From Cornus controversa (taxonomy: Eukaryota > Streptophyta > Magnoliopsida > Cornales > Cornaceae): a stretch of DNA of 64,000 nt. Where the stretch lies: assembly GCA_026545225.1 (NCBI GenBank), contig CM048851.1, positions 32,239,956-32,303,955 on the forward strand, in the 5' to 3' direction. Below, one piece after another: positions 10,608-21,652 of this stretch (positions within the stretch are counted from its first letter, which is position 1; every line of letters starts with the position of its first letter). Made by a program: the position numbers and the translations under genes. The notes under the pieces are model-generated. The model saw only the letters and a list, made by a program, of their open reading frames with translations. It was not told where the DNA came from and did not search any database.

Positions 10608-11913
10608 TATGAGATATAAAATTGTAATTGGCAAATTTTGGTGTCAAAACTTGTTGATCAAGTTGTAATTTTTGTTTGATCTTGTGTCTCGATCTTTGGA
10701 GCTGAACGAAAAGTGTCTCGATACCGTGGATTTGATGAGAACATCACTTAGAATAGGTATGTGAATGAGGACACTATGTTTTGAAGTTTAGTGGGCTTAG
10801 GACTTGAAAAATATGCTTTAAATGTGAAAAATGAATTTTTGCTAAGTCCCACCGGTCCCCATATATGAAGACTAGTCCAACTTCTCTCGGGACTTTCAAA
10901 ATTCAACATGTCTAAAAAGTCCCACCGATTCCCAAATATTAGGACAGGTCCGACTTTTCTCAAGACTTTAAAATTTTCATGTATTTGCAAAAGTCCCAAC
11001 GGTCCCCAATTTTTAGGACCGGTCTGACTTAGCTGATACGCGCAGAAATTTTCTTTTTGATCCGAATTGATTTTCTAGTCAACTAAAACTTCTCTAAGAC
11101 TTTCCTTAGGTGTTTTAAACTTGTTTTCCAAGTAGACTAAGCATTGTAAACCTTATAAATACCTCTTTATGCTTCAATCAAAATAGGAGAAAAATAAGAG
11201 ACTCAATGATTCAACTGTTAGAGACAGGAATATATTTTTGAGAGCTAAAAGAGAAATTTATGAGAGAAAATCTTTATTGATTTTTATTTTTGAGAGCACA
11301 CACACACGAAGTGTTTAAGTTTTGATATTCTTCTTCATCTGATCAACAGAATCTTCAAGACATCATCAGTCTACACAGTTGATCAAGAGCAGCAGAGGTG
11401 GTTCTTTGAAACTACAAGATTTTATCTGAAGAGGAAGAGAAACGATCACTATGAAGGGAACAAAATACTTGCTGAATATTGCTGTTCTTTCAGCTACCCT
11501 TCTGGAAGAATTGTGACGTTAGTCGGGAGTCTGCAGCAGCTGGATATGTTATCGCAATTGTAAGCCTGAGGTGTTCCGCATCAAGTTCTTGTCAGAGTGG
11601 AGTGGGTGTGAGTCTGGGATATAGTATGATGTACTTTGCTTCAAGATAGTGGATTGGTTTATCTAGGGTTTCTGCCTCACCCCTGTGGTTTTTCCCGACT
11701 TGGGTTTCCACGTAAAATTCCTAGCATCATCTCTAACTTTTCCTTACTTGCTTTATTTATTTTGTGATTGGTTTGGATGTTTAATTAATAATAATTATGG
11801 GTAATTAATCAACCATAAAAATTGGGCAAGAAGACCTATTCACCCCCTCTAGGTCTAAGGATTAGCATCTCACTCTAAATTAACTAAATCGTTTTCGCAC
11901 CGCGTAACTCACA
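10608..11913 (+). repeat. Sirevirus 5' LTR
   Basis: Begins TATGAGATATAA (a mutated TGTGAG) and ends GCGTAACTCACA. The U3 portion contains several ACCGGT-type motifs at 10846-11036. A TATAAATA-like box lies near 11154-11161, a plausible promoter. The last 80 bp include TTCACCCCCTCTAGG, a block that recurs in every Sirevirus LTR fragment of the window. Confidence 0.92.
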
Positions 11914-11915
11914 TT

Positions 11916-11927
11916 TGGTATCAGAGC
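11916..11927 (+). other. Primer binding site of the Sirevirus
   Basis: TGGTATCAGAGC two bases after the 5' LTR is the standard complement of the 3' end of plant initiator tRNA-Met. Confidence 0.92.
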
Positions 11928-11957
11928 AAGTTACTCAATTCTAAGTTAGATTTTTTT

Positions 11958-12662
11958 TTGGTTAATTTAGTTGTGAATTTTATGATGTCTCATATTATGT
12001 CTTTTGATGATGAAATTGTCTTACCTCAATTTTCTGATTCTTTAACTGGCATGCATCTTGAGTGGTCTAAGTTGAAAAAGGACTATGAAAATTTGTTACA
12101 AAAATTGAAACTTGCTGAACTTGATAGAGATATTTACAAATTGAAAGTTTCTGTTACCAATAAAAATTTAGAAGAACTTAGACATGAAAAGATGAATCTT
12201 CTTGGTAAAGTTGAATTTCTAGAACAGGAAGTTAAACAGATTAAAGGGTTTAATAATTCACTTGAGCATAAGATTGATAACTTAAATTGTGAACTTGTTA
12301 AATCTAATCAGTCTTTTCAGAAATTTAACTCTAACACTTGCAAATTTGGTAAGTTGGATTTTTCTAAAAACTTGAGTAATAAAGAAGAATTGGTTTCAAC
12401 TTCAAAGAAATTTTCATTTTTAAAATCAAAAGAGATTTGTGTGAAAGTTGAGACTAAGCCTTCTATTATTACTCATACTCTAAAACTTGCTCTAACATAC
12501 CATTTTTGTGAAGAAATAGGTCATATTAAATACAAGTTTCAGAAGAGAAAAATTGAACTGAAAAAACGTAAAAACTTAGACAGTTCAAGAGTTTTGCTTA
12601 ATGAGATGAAAGAACTTGAAAAGAAGCAGCAAGAATTGAAAGAAAGAATAGGACAATTGTAG
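11958..12662 (+). pseudogene. Sirevirus gag C-terminal relic (coiled coil and dead zinc knuckle)
   Basis: An open frame of 234 codons. Residues about 30-115 are Lys/Glu/Leu-rich with heptad-like spacing, a likely coiled coil of the kind found in Sirevirus gag proteins. Near residue 175 the segment YHFCEEIGHIKYKF sits where a CCHC nucleic-acid-binding knuckle should be: the second Cys and the His remain, but the first Cys is Tyr and the last is Phe, so zinc binding should be lost. The N-terminal gag domain is absent. The frame ends at the junction with the integrase remnant three bases before 12665, showing an internal deletion. It lacks inactivating stops, but I would not call it functional. 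Confidence 0.75.
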
Positions 12663-12664
12663 AG

Positions 12665-14871
12665 ATGGCACATACTATACTTCATGAGAGTAAGTTAGCT
12701 AAACATTTTTGGGCTGAAGCTGTTAGTACTGCTTGTCATGTTTTAAACAGGGTGTACCTTAGGCCTGGAACTGAAAAGACTGCATATGAATTGTGGTATG
12801 GAAAGACGCCCAACATTAAACATTTTAGAGTCTTTAGGAGTAAATGTTATATCCTTACAGATAGGGAGAATTTAGAAAATTTTGACTCTAGAAGTGATGA
12901 AGGATACTTTTTGGGATATGCTTTGAACAGTTGGGCGTATAGGGTATATAATCGTCACACTAAAGTTGTAATGGAGTCTATTAATGTTGTGATTGATGAC
13001 TCAAGGCCTAAGGAGATACATGATGAACCTGAGGAAGAAGGAGGTTTAAACACCTTAAGGTTACCTGAGAGTGAACCTAGTGAGAGAGAGGTTGAAAAAG
13101 AAAGTGAGGAAGAAATTGAGGATGTAGATGAATATGTAGGTGGTGATGAAATTGTGGAAGTAATTGATGGTACACATGCACCTATAGAAAATCGTACACC
13201 ACATGAGGAAGTCCCAATGTCTGATAGTTCTAGGGTTCAAAGTAGTCATCCATTTACCAATGTGATAGGGCCATGGAAGGAGAGAAATATTAGGAGTAGA
13301 GTCTGAGATAGTATAGGACACTCATGTCATATGGCTCAGTTTAAACCTAAGAATGTTGATGAAGCTCTTCAAAGTTCTGATTGGCTTGTAAAAATGCAAG
13401 AAGAGCTGAATCAATTTGTAAAAAATGATGTTTGGGAGTTAGTGCCTCAACCTAAGGATGTGAACATCATAGGAACTAAATGAATTTTCAAAAATAAACT
13501 TGATGAGAATGGGCTTGTAATGAGAAATAAAATCAGGTTAGTTGCACAAGGATATACTGAAGTTGAAGGAATTGACATTGATGAAACTTTTGCACCAGTT
13601 GCTAGACTTGAGTCTATTTGTCTTCTTCTTGCTCTTGCATGCCACTTTAAATTTAAATTATTTCAAATGGATGTTAAAAGTACTTTTCTAAATGGTATTT
13701 TGTAAAAAGAAGTGTATGTAGCTCAACCTAAAGGTTTTGTTGATCCACATAATCCTGATCATGTTTTTCATTTGAAAAAAAGGCTCTTTATGGTTTGAAA
13801 CAAGCTCCTAGAGCATGGTATGAAAAATTGACTTCTTATTTATTGCATAAGGACTTTAGGAGAGGGGGAGTTGATAAAACTTTGTTCATAATTAGGAAAG
13901 AAAAAATTTTGCTTGTTGCTCAAATCTATATGGATGATATTGTTTTTGGTTCTACTTCTGATAATCTTGTTCATGAATTTGCTAAAGATATAGGTAATAC
14001 TTTTGAGATGAGCATGGTTGGTGAACTAACATTTTTACCTTGGACTCCAGGTGAAGCAATTTGATGATTGGGTTTTTATATCTCAAATTAAGTATGCAAA
14101 GGAGTTAGTCAAGAAATTTGGTTTGGAAGGTTTCAAACATGTGCAAACTCCTATGAGTACTTCTTCCAAGTTGGAAAAGAACTCTGATTCTAAGAAAGTT
14201 GATCCTTCATTATATAGGAGTATGATTGGCAGCCTGTTGTATTTGATAGCTAATAGTCCTAACATTGCATTTAGTGTAGGAGTATGTGTTAGGTATCAAG
14301 TTGATCCTAGAGAACAACATCTCATTGCAGTCAAGTGCATTATTCGTATGTCAATAGCTCTTTGAATTATGGATTGCATTTTTTTATAAAGTCTAACTCT
14401 AAGATTGCAGGTTACACTGATGCTGATTGGGCTGGTAACAAAGATGATAGAAAAAGTACTTCAGGTGGTTGTTTCTATGTTGGTACTAATCTTGTTTCAT
14501 GGTACAGTAAGAAGTAAAATTGTGTTTCCTTATCATCATGTAAAGCTGAATATATTGCTGCTGGAAGTTGTTACGCACAACTACTTTGGATGAAGCAGAT
14601 GCTACTGGATTATGGAATTGAACAAGGTACAATGTCTATCTTTTGTGATAACAATAGTACAATTAATATCTCAAAGAATCCAGTTTTGCATTTTAGGACA
14701 AAACACATTGACATTCGACATCATTTTATTAGGGAATTAGTTGAACAAAATGTCGTGTCTTTGGAGAAAGTGCATATTGATAATAATTTGTCTGATATTC
14801 TCACAAAGCCTTTAGATACTTCTAGGTTTCATCGCCTTAGGAAATCTATAGGCATTTGTTGTCTTGATTAG
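12665..14871 (+). pseudogene. Sirevirus pol relic: integrase end, reverse transcriptase, RNase H
   Basis: Starts in the integrase C-terminal part (HFWAEAVSTACHVLNR, YELWYGKTPNIKHFRVF), followed by a long acidic linker. Reverse transcriptase text follows: LVAQGYTEVEGIDIDETFAPVA (about 13540-13590), KQAPRAWYEKL (13798-13830) and the catalytic YMDD at 13928-13939. RNase H text includes GYTDADWAGNKDDRKSTSGG (14410-14470), CKAEYIAA, and DILTKPLD near the end. Inactivating changes include in-frame stops (TGA near 13481 for a conserved Trp, TAA near 13703, TAA near 14515) and frameshifts near 13780, 14050 and 14340. Protease and the integrase catalytic core are missing upstream. Confidence 0.92.
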
Positions 14872-15785
14872 ATTGCATAGCATTGACATAATCTAGAAAG
14901 GAAACTTCATATTCATCTTATGAGTCTAGATTATGCATTGAACATTGTAGTTTTAGGTTTATTTTTATTTTTATTTTTATTTTTATTGAGAAGTTAAGCA
15001 AACCATGTTAGAATGAGTATGTTTGAACACAAGAAAATTAGTGACACATAGATTACATGTGTATAACATACTATGGCTAAGAGTTGAAAATTTGGTTTTG
15101 CTTACTTATTTTATTTAGTAGATAAATCATGATGAGTACATTTACTAAATTATTTTTATGTCATTATTTTGGTCAAAGATAGTGTTATTGTGATAAAGCA
15201 TTATCTTGGGAATTGAATGTTCAATATTGTGCTAAAGACCAAAAAGAGTGATGAGTGAAAAAAATATATATCAACAGCTGGAAAAGAAAAGAATAAAAAA
15301 AAAAAAAAAATTTGCTGTTGAGCATATTCTTATGGAAAAGGCTATCTTCGGGATTTGTTCGAAGCTACCACTACAACATAAATCTCTAATGAGATATCTT
15401 TTGAAAAGAGTTGTTTTGAAGAAATAGCTGGCTACCCGTAAGAGTGAAAGCCACTGAATATGTATGTGCGAGGAACAATAAAAGAAAAATTAAAAATCTG
15501 TGCACATGTTGATTGTTTGATTTCTGAGTAAGTGTAATGTCATTGAAATATTGTCTGAAAATTTGAACAATTGGAAAAAGGAATATTTTGGCTTATGAAA
15601 ATTTATAGTGATTTTACTACACTTACTAAGTGTGTGAAACTAATGGATTAAAGCCTTGGTTATGGTTTGTTGTGTTCATATAGTCTTGTGAAGTCAATAT
15701 TTTCTATTATTTACATATTCAAGTTCTATATACTTATTTGCTTCCTCCTTATTTTTTTTCTTTCTTTAGAGTCCCTTGTCAATTT
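14872..15785 (+). other. Sirevirus long 3' non-coding interior
   Basis: AT-rich spacer between RNase H and the polypurine cluster, within the element. Some Sireviruses carry an env-like frame here, but no convincing frame or membrane segment was seen. Confidence 0.6.
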
Positions 15786-16181
15786 GTGACAAAAAGGGAG
15801 AGAGATTTTAGAAGTTTATTAGAGAGACTTTATGACTTTCAGGGGGAGAGTTGTCATCTAGTCATTTATCATTAAGGGGGAGATGAGTTGTTTGAAAGAA
15901 AGTATTACATATGCATTGGCATTACATGTTTAGTTTTATTCTTCCTTATGATGCTTATTTATCTTTATTAAGCTGTCACGAAGGTATCTTTGAGTGTTGT
16001 TTTGCAGAGTATCGAGGTTCATCATATTTGCTGAATATAGGTGTTCTTCATATTTGCCACAAGCTTAAGATCAGAGTGACTGCTCAGTTTGGTTCAGATA
16101 TGTTTTTATTTTTGACAACATTGTAATTTATCTTTTCTGTTGCGGTGTTGGTTTTGTCACGAAATTGCCAAAGGGGGAGAT
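15786..16181 (+). promoter_or_regulatory. Multiple polypurine tracts of the Sirevirus, last tract abutting the 3' LTR
   Basis: Purine blocks occur at about 15791-15804 (AAAAAGGGAGAGAG), 15840-15850 (CAGGGGGAGAG), 15873-15884 (TAAGGGGGAGAT) and 16170-16181 (AAAGGGGGAGAT, directly before the LTR). The last primes plus-strand synthesis. An inverted repeat flanks it: GTTTTGTCACGAAATTGCCA (16151-16170) is nearly complementary to TAGCAAATTTTGGTGTCAAA, which runs into the LTR. This clustered-tract arrangement is a published hallmark of Sireviruses. Confidence 0.85.
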
Positions 16182-17487
16182 TGTGAGATATATAATTGTA
16201 ATTAGCAAATTTTGGTGTCAAAACTTGTTAATCGAATTGTAATTTTTGTTTGATCTTGTGTCTCGATCTTTGGAGCTGAACGGAAAGTGTCTCGATACCG
16301 TGGATTTGATGAGGACATCACTTAGAACAGGTATGTGAGTGAGGACACTATGTTTTGAAGTTTGGTGGGCTTAGGACTTGGAAAATATGCTTTAAATGTG
16401 AAAAATGAATTTTTGCTAAGTCCCACCAGTCCCCATCTATGAGGACCGGTCCAATTTCTCTTGGGACTTTCAAAATTCAACATGTCTGAAAAGTCCCACC
16501 GGTTCCCAAATATTAAGACCGATCCAACTTTTCTCAAGACTTTAAAATTTTCATGTATTTGCAAAAGTCCCACCGGTCCCTAATTTTTAGGATCGGTCCG
16601 ACTTAGCTGATGTGCGCAAAAATTTCCTTTTTGATCCGAATTGATTTCCTAGTCAACCAAAACATCTCTAAAACTTTCCTTAGGTGTTTTAAACTTGTTT
16701 TCCAAGTAGACTAAGGATTGTAAACCTTATAAATACCTCTTTATACTTCAATCAAAATAGGAAAAAAAAAGAGACTCAATGATTTAACTGTTAGAGACAG
16801 GAATATTTTTGAGAGCTAAAAGAGGAATTTATAAGAGAAAATATTTATTAATTTTTATTTTTGAGAGAACACACACACACGGAGTGTTTAAATTGTGATG
16901 TTCTTCTTCATCTGATCAACGGAATCTTCAAAACATCATCAGTCTACACAGTTGATCAAGAGCAGTAAAGGTGGTTCCTTGAAACTACAAGATTTTATTT
17001 GAAGAGGAAGAGAAACGATCACTACGAAGGGAACAAAATACTTGCTGAGTATTGTTGTTCTTTCAGCTACCCTTTTGGAAGAATTATGACATTAGTCGAG
17101 AGTCTGCAGCAGATGGATGTGTTGTCGCAATTGTAAGCCTGAGGTGTTCCGCATCAAGTTCTTGTCAAAGTGGAGTGGGTGTGAGTCTGGGACAGAGTCT
17201 GATGTACTTTTCTTTGAGATAGTGGATTGGTTTATCTGGGGTTTCTGCCTCACCCCCGTGATTTTTTCCAACTTGGGTTTCCACGTAAAATTCCTGGTGT
17301 CATCTCTAACTTTTCCTTACTTGCTTTATTTATTTTGTGATTGGTTTGGATGCTTAATTGATAATAATTGTGGGTAATTAATCAATCATAAAAATTAGGC
17401 AAGAAAACCTATTCACCCCCCTCTAGGTCTAAGGATTAGCATCTCACTCTAAATTAACTAAGTCGTTTTCGCACTGCGTAACTCAGA
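16182..17487 (+). repeat. Sirevirus 3' LTR
   Basis: Begins TGTGAGATATATAATTG and ends GCGTAACTCAGA (a mutated ACA). Same length as the 5' LTR. ACCGGT-type motifs lie at 16420-16605. The target duplication GAGTA follows at 17488. Confidence 0.92.
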
Positions 17488-18004
17488 GAGTAGACAAAAG
17501 AGCTATGCTGATCAAATGAGGAGACCGTTATCCTTTGTGGTAGGGGACCATACGTTTCTTAAGGTTTTGCCATAGAAAAAATTAATGAGCTTTGGGTAGA
17601 GTGGCAAGTGTCGCCGAGATACATTGGATCATTCAAGATTCTTGAGCGTCTTGGTGAAGTGGCCTACAAATTGGCTTTGCCACCACAGTTGGAGAAGGTT
17701 CACAGTGTATTCCATGTTTCAATGTTAAGGAAATATGAACATGATCTATCACGTGTCTTGAGTTGGGTACACGTTGAGGTCAACGAGGGTGTCTCATATG
17801 AGGAGAGACCGGTTCAGATTCTCGATGCTAGAGAGCAAGTTCTGAGAGGTAAGACCATTCTGTTGGTTAAGGTTTTGTGCCATCACCATGATGTTGAGGA
17901 GGCTACTTGGGAGTGAGAGCAGGAGGTTTGTTTTAAGTATCTAGGCATGTTTCCTTTAGGTATGGCCAAATTTTGGGGACAAAATCTTTTTAAGTTGGGT
18001 AGTT
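17488..18004 (+). pseudogene. Chromovirus pol relic, integrase end with chromodomain-like tail
   Basis: Continues the gypsy frame broken at 10607: SRQKSYADQMRRPLSF at 17489 on, a stop and frameshift near 17574, then an open stretch from 17608 with PRYIGSFKILERLGEVAYKL, LPPQLEKVHSVFHVSMLRKY and the tail LVKVLCHHHDVEEATWE (about 17860-17912). That tail resembles the C-terminal chromodomain of Tekay-type chromoviruses, which directs insertion to heterochromatin. TTTTGGGGACAAAATC near 17971 is the usual text between pol and the 3' LTR of this clade. Confidence 0.85.
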
Positions 18005-18434
18005 TGTAAGAACCGTGACTTCTTTTTGGTCAGTTTTTTTTTTAATTGTCATATTAATGCTTTAAATGATTATTTATGTGTTTTAAATGTAAAATACATG
18101 TTTAGAGACTTGTATAAGTGTTTGAGAAAGTTTTCAGAGTGTTTGACAAAAGTTGACTTTTTCATACTCGGTTGACTCGGGATGCGAGCCTCGTGGGCCC
18201 AAAAAATTTGAAAGTGTCAGAATGACTTAAATTTGGAGGGTAGTTTAAATAAAATATTTGATGTGCTACAGAATCAATTTCATGTCAATCGAAGTTACAG
18301 AATTCTAAAAATAAGTCCAGGAAGGTTTAGTGAAATGGTTGTGACATTCTTGTAAATAAAGGTAAATTAAAATTCTATAAATTGCAAGAGAATACCCGGC
18401 CGTCATTTCTCATTCTCTCTCAGCCAAATGGGGC

Positions 18435-18435
<1 letters not shown>

Positions 18436-18481
<46 letters not shown>
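18436..18481. repeat. (TA)n microsatellite in the gypsy LTR
   Basis: About 23 TA units within the 3' LTR. Confidence 0.9.
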
Positions 18482-18484
<3 letters not shown>

Positions 18485-18969
18485 CATCTTCTTCCTCCCT
18501 TCTCTATTGATTTTGAGGGGCTAGGTCCATAATTGGAATTCGCTGAAAAAGAGAAATGGTCTACGCATCGAGGGTTCGAGATTGATCAGTTCAAAATTAA
18601 TTTATGAGAAAGTCAAGTTTTGGGTGAAAGTAAGGAATAGCGTGAAACTATAACTATTGCGGTAGGGGTGTGTGTTTTGTCTTACATTTCAAGTTTAATT
18701 TCATATTTTTAGCATAAATTGATGTATTCATGTTATATATAATTATATGATATTTGAGGAATGAATTGTTGAATTAGATTGATGATGAATGTTTCTTTGA
18801 ATTGGAAATGATTGATAGATGTTATTAAATGAATGAATTAAAAATTAAATGTATACTTGTGTCTTATGAATTGTAGAATGACATACTAGAATGAACATAA
18901 GACATGTATTGAGTGCAATGCATCAAAATGTGAGAATGTAAGTGCAAAATGTGATATATCAAAATCTAA

Positions 18970-19090
18970 TTGGTAATTGGACTTAAAATCAAATCAATTT
19001 GAAAAATTAAGCAAACGTGCAAGTTAACCTATTCACCCCCTCTAGGTTTGAAATTACTTTCGCAACCATTTCGGCATCACGCAACTCACA
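18970..19090 (+). repeat. Sirevirus LTR 3' tip
   Basis: Matches the last 120 bp of the Sirevirus LTRs: ATTGGACTTAAAATC, AAAAATTAAGCAAACG, TTCACCCCCTCTAGG, then GCATCACGCAACTCACA. Confidence 0.75.
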
Positions 19091-19099
19091 AATTTTAGA

Positions 19100-19240
19100 G
19101 AGAAAGAAAGTGTGTAACCAAAATACTGAAGTAAATAAAGTCGTTCTTCGTCCGTGGACGTAGGCAATTTGCTGAACCACGTAAATCTTGTGTTATTTGT
19201 GTGTGTTTTTCTTTATTTTATTGCCAATAGCGTGTGGGCT
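19100..19240 (+). repeat. Copia LTR tip (Tnt1/Tork-like)
   Basis: Contains CCGTGGACGTAGGCAATTTG and CTGAACCACGTAAATCTTGT, typical of the U5 part of Tnt1-like LTRs. The same block, diverged, lies near 42190-42240 ahead of the copia gag relic. Confidence 0.5.
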
Positions 19241-19247
19241 ATCCTAA

Positions 19248-19943
19248 CACAGTACATATACAGCCCACTATGCCATCTTGTATCCTAAATATAATTCAGT
19301 ACATAAACAACCCACTATGCCATCTTGTATCATAAATATAATTCAGTACACAAACAGTTACTACGCATCTCCTTGTATGATAAATATAATTATGTAAAAA
19401 TACCGCAACTACTCATCAGCCACCTTCTAACCTAAATATAATTTGGTACATATAGAAGTACTTCACATCAGCCCCATTATATATTAAATATAATTTTTTA
19501 CATATAGAACCATTACGCATCAGCCCCATTGTATCATAAATATAATTTAGTACATGTAACGCCACGTATCATAAATATAATTCAGTACATGTAACGCCAC
19601 TGCACATCAGCCACCTTATAACCTAATCAGCCTCATTGTATCCTAAATATAATTCAGTACATATACCGCCATTACACATCAGCCACCTTCTAACCTAATC
19701 AGCCCCATTGTATCCTAAATATAATTCAGTGCATATATCGGCACTACAAATCAACCACCTTGTAACCTAAAGATAATTCTTTACATATAGAACCACTACC
19801 CATCAGCCACATTGTATCCTAAATATAATTCAGTACACATACATTCACTACACATCAGTCGCCACCTTGTAACCTAAATATAATTCTCTATATATAGAAC
19901 CACTACCTATCAGCTACATTGTATCCTAAATATAATTCAGTAC
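19248..19943. repeat. Tandem array, unit about 50-60 bp
   Basis: A dozen or so degenerate units built from GTATCCTAAATATAATTCAG, a TACATATA-like stretch, then a variable piece such as CCACTACACATCAGCCACCT. Spacing varies because some units have lost or gained segments. No ORF. It could be a minisatellite that arose inside the gypsy LTR or an inserted satellite block. Confidence 0.85.
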
Positions 19944-20584
19944 CGAAATATATTTCAGTAGATACCATATTGCTAAATCATCAAATTAAGCGTACTCTAT
20001 ACACCAAAATCATGATTATCGATTTTTTAAAAGATTAATTTATTGCTACTTTCAAAAATACCATCACTACTTTCAAAAATACCAATGGTAAAATCTTACT
20101 AGACCCACAAAACAAGGTAGGAAATGGTTACTCGGTAATAAAAAAAAACATTGTTACTAGACCCATCAAAATAATGTAAGAAATGGTTACTTGCTAATAA
20201 AAAATACCAGACCCACAAAACTATGTAGATAATAATACAAATATCGTTCACGCATGAGCTAGGAAACACTGTTACAGTTTTAATTTTTTTTCACTATAGC
20301 CACAAACACTACAATTATATGCACGAAACAGTACCTTATTATACTTATTCTTTCATGTGTTATCCATAATTAGCTTGTAGGTATTACAAAATTAGATTTA
20401 ATCAATAATCAAGGTTCAATTCAAGAAAAGAATCCAAGTCACATGCAAACTAATTCCTAGGTCCAGTACGCACGGTAGGCAATCAAACCTATTGACTAAT
20501 TCTAATTCTTTCATTGTGAATTACTAATCCAAGTCATATGTGATGTTATTAGGCATAAAATGATCACGGTTGCAATCTATTATA

Positions 20585-20735
20585 TAATGAAATCTTAAAC
20601 ATACAAAACATTTTATATAATATTAATATGCAAGTTACGATCATATACAAAAATATAATGCAAATCTTAAACATACAAAACATTTTATATAATATTAATA
20701 GGCAAGTTACGATTATATACAAAAATATAATGCAA
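20585..20735. repeat. Tandem duplication, about 73-bp unit, two copies
   Basis: AATCTTAAACATACAAAACA through GCAAGTTACGAT and ATACAAAAATATAATGCAA is repeated with only a few differences, indicating a recent duplication in the gypsy LTR tail. Confidence 0.8.
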
Positions 20736-21298
20736 GATCAACTTGCCTAGATTATTTCTTCAATTCAATATTTTTCTTCCATCCAATGAACTCTCTTCGT
20801 CGCCATTGTCTCTCGTCCCAACTTCTAAAATTTTCAGGTTATATTATACGATAGGGTTTGTCATATAATTTATATAGAAACTATTTAGTGGTTATGATCC
20901 CATTAGGATGAGGATTCTATTTAAATTTAAATCTCTAATCTTATTTGTCAAGCATAAATATATATACTTATATTATAAATAAATATACTCAAAATTACTC
21001 ATCTAACCCACAAAAATTTTTAAATATTTATTTTAAAATTTTGGGGATATTACATGGAGTGAGCTATTTATAGTGGAAAAGATTGAGAAGAATGAGGGAG
21101 TAATAGATGGAATGGTAGAGATGATATAAGGATTAGAGGAGAGAAGGGTGGATTGAAGAGATGATTATATACTAATGGAGACTGAGGGGGGTAGTATTGT
21201 GGTAGATATGGAGTGATTGAGTGATGGGGTAAGAGATATGGAAATACTATAAAAGAGTTAGAGAGTTTAAATGAGAAGAGAGAGAGAGAGAGAGAGAG

Positions 21299-21362
21299 AA
21301 AACTACAAGAAATTAGGGATTTTGGGATAGTGTTTTAGGGACACTCTAAAAAGTGTCCCTAA
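21299..21362. mobile_element. CACTA-like element terminus (fragment)
   Basis: ACTACAAGAAATTAGGG resembles the CACTACAAGAAA end of plant CACTA transposons, and the following hairpin GGGACACT...AGTGTCCC is the kind of subterminal repeat they carry. The rest is not visible because a Harbinger-like end starts at 21363. Confidence 0.4.
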
Positions 21363-21652
21363 GGCCATCCACTATGGCTTGGCCAAAAGTGGTTCTCCAA
21401 ATTCAAATTTTAGCCAACCACATTAACATTTTAGCCAGCCACATCAGCATGCCAGTATCTCCAAATTTTGGCTCCACAACAACTTCTCTAGATATCCGCC
21501 AACCAAAAATAATAATTTTTTTAAATATAAATTTAAATTTCAAATTATTATATATTTTTTTATTTATTCCCAACGGCTATATTTTTCTTCATATATAAAC
21601 ACTCATTTGCTCATTTATAAAATTATTCTACTTTCATTATTTCAAATTTTCA

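Larger units (their letters stand above)
10608..17487 (+). mobile_element. Sirevirus (Ty1/copia) retrotransposon, LTR to LTR, defective
   Basis: A 6.9-kb element with two LTRs of exactly equal length (1306 bp), a Met-type primer binding site, and a terminal polypurine tract. It is flanked by the perfect 5-bp duplication GAGTA (10603-10607 and 17488-17492). It sits inside a gypsy integrase/C-terminal coding region, and removing it with one GAGTA restores the gypsy text (SRQKSYADQ). Sirevirus marks known from the literature are present: LTRs over 1 kb, repeated LTR motifs with a CGG/CCG core, clustered polypurine tracts before the 3' LTR, and an inverted repeat around the last tract. The interior is short (about 4.3 kb) because the protease and most of the integrase are missing. 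By eye the LTRs differ at roughly 12 of the first 210 positions, mostly transitions. Confidence 0.92.
18005..21054 (+). repeat. Chromovirus 3' LTR, interrupted
   Basis: Begins TGTAAGAACCGTGACTT right after the pol tail and ends TTTTGGGGATATTACA. Its first 400 bp match, in reverse complement, the right end of the gypsy LTR at 28683-32530 (shared text includes GTCATATTAATGCTTTAAAT). About 18970-19943 looks foreign: a Sirevirus LTR tip, a copia LTR tip and a tandem array. The right boundary rests on the TTACA end alone. Confidence 0.6.

Noticed and set aside
10748..10999. Minus-strand frames of similar sequence at 10748 and 16322
   Set aside because: They are the same stretch of the two Sirevirus LTRs; similarity is due to the LTR duplication.
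14872..16126. env-like gene in the Sirevirus interior, including the 71-codon frame at 15911
   Set aside because: Short, no signal peptide or transmembrane pattern that can be defended, overlaps the polypurine region.
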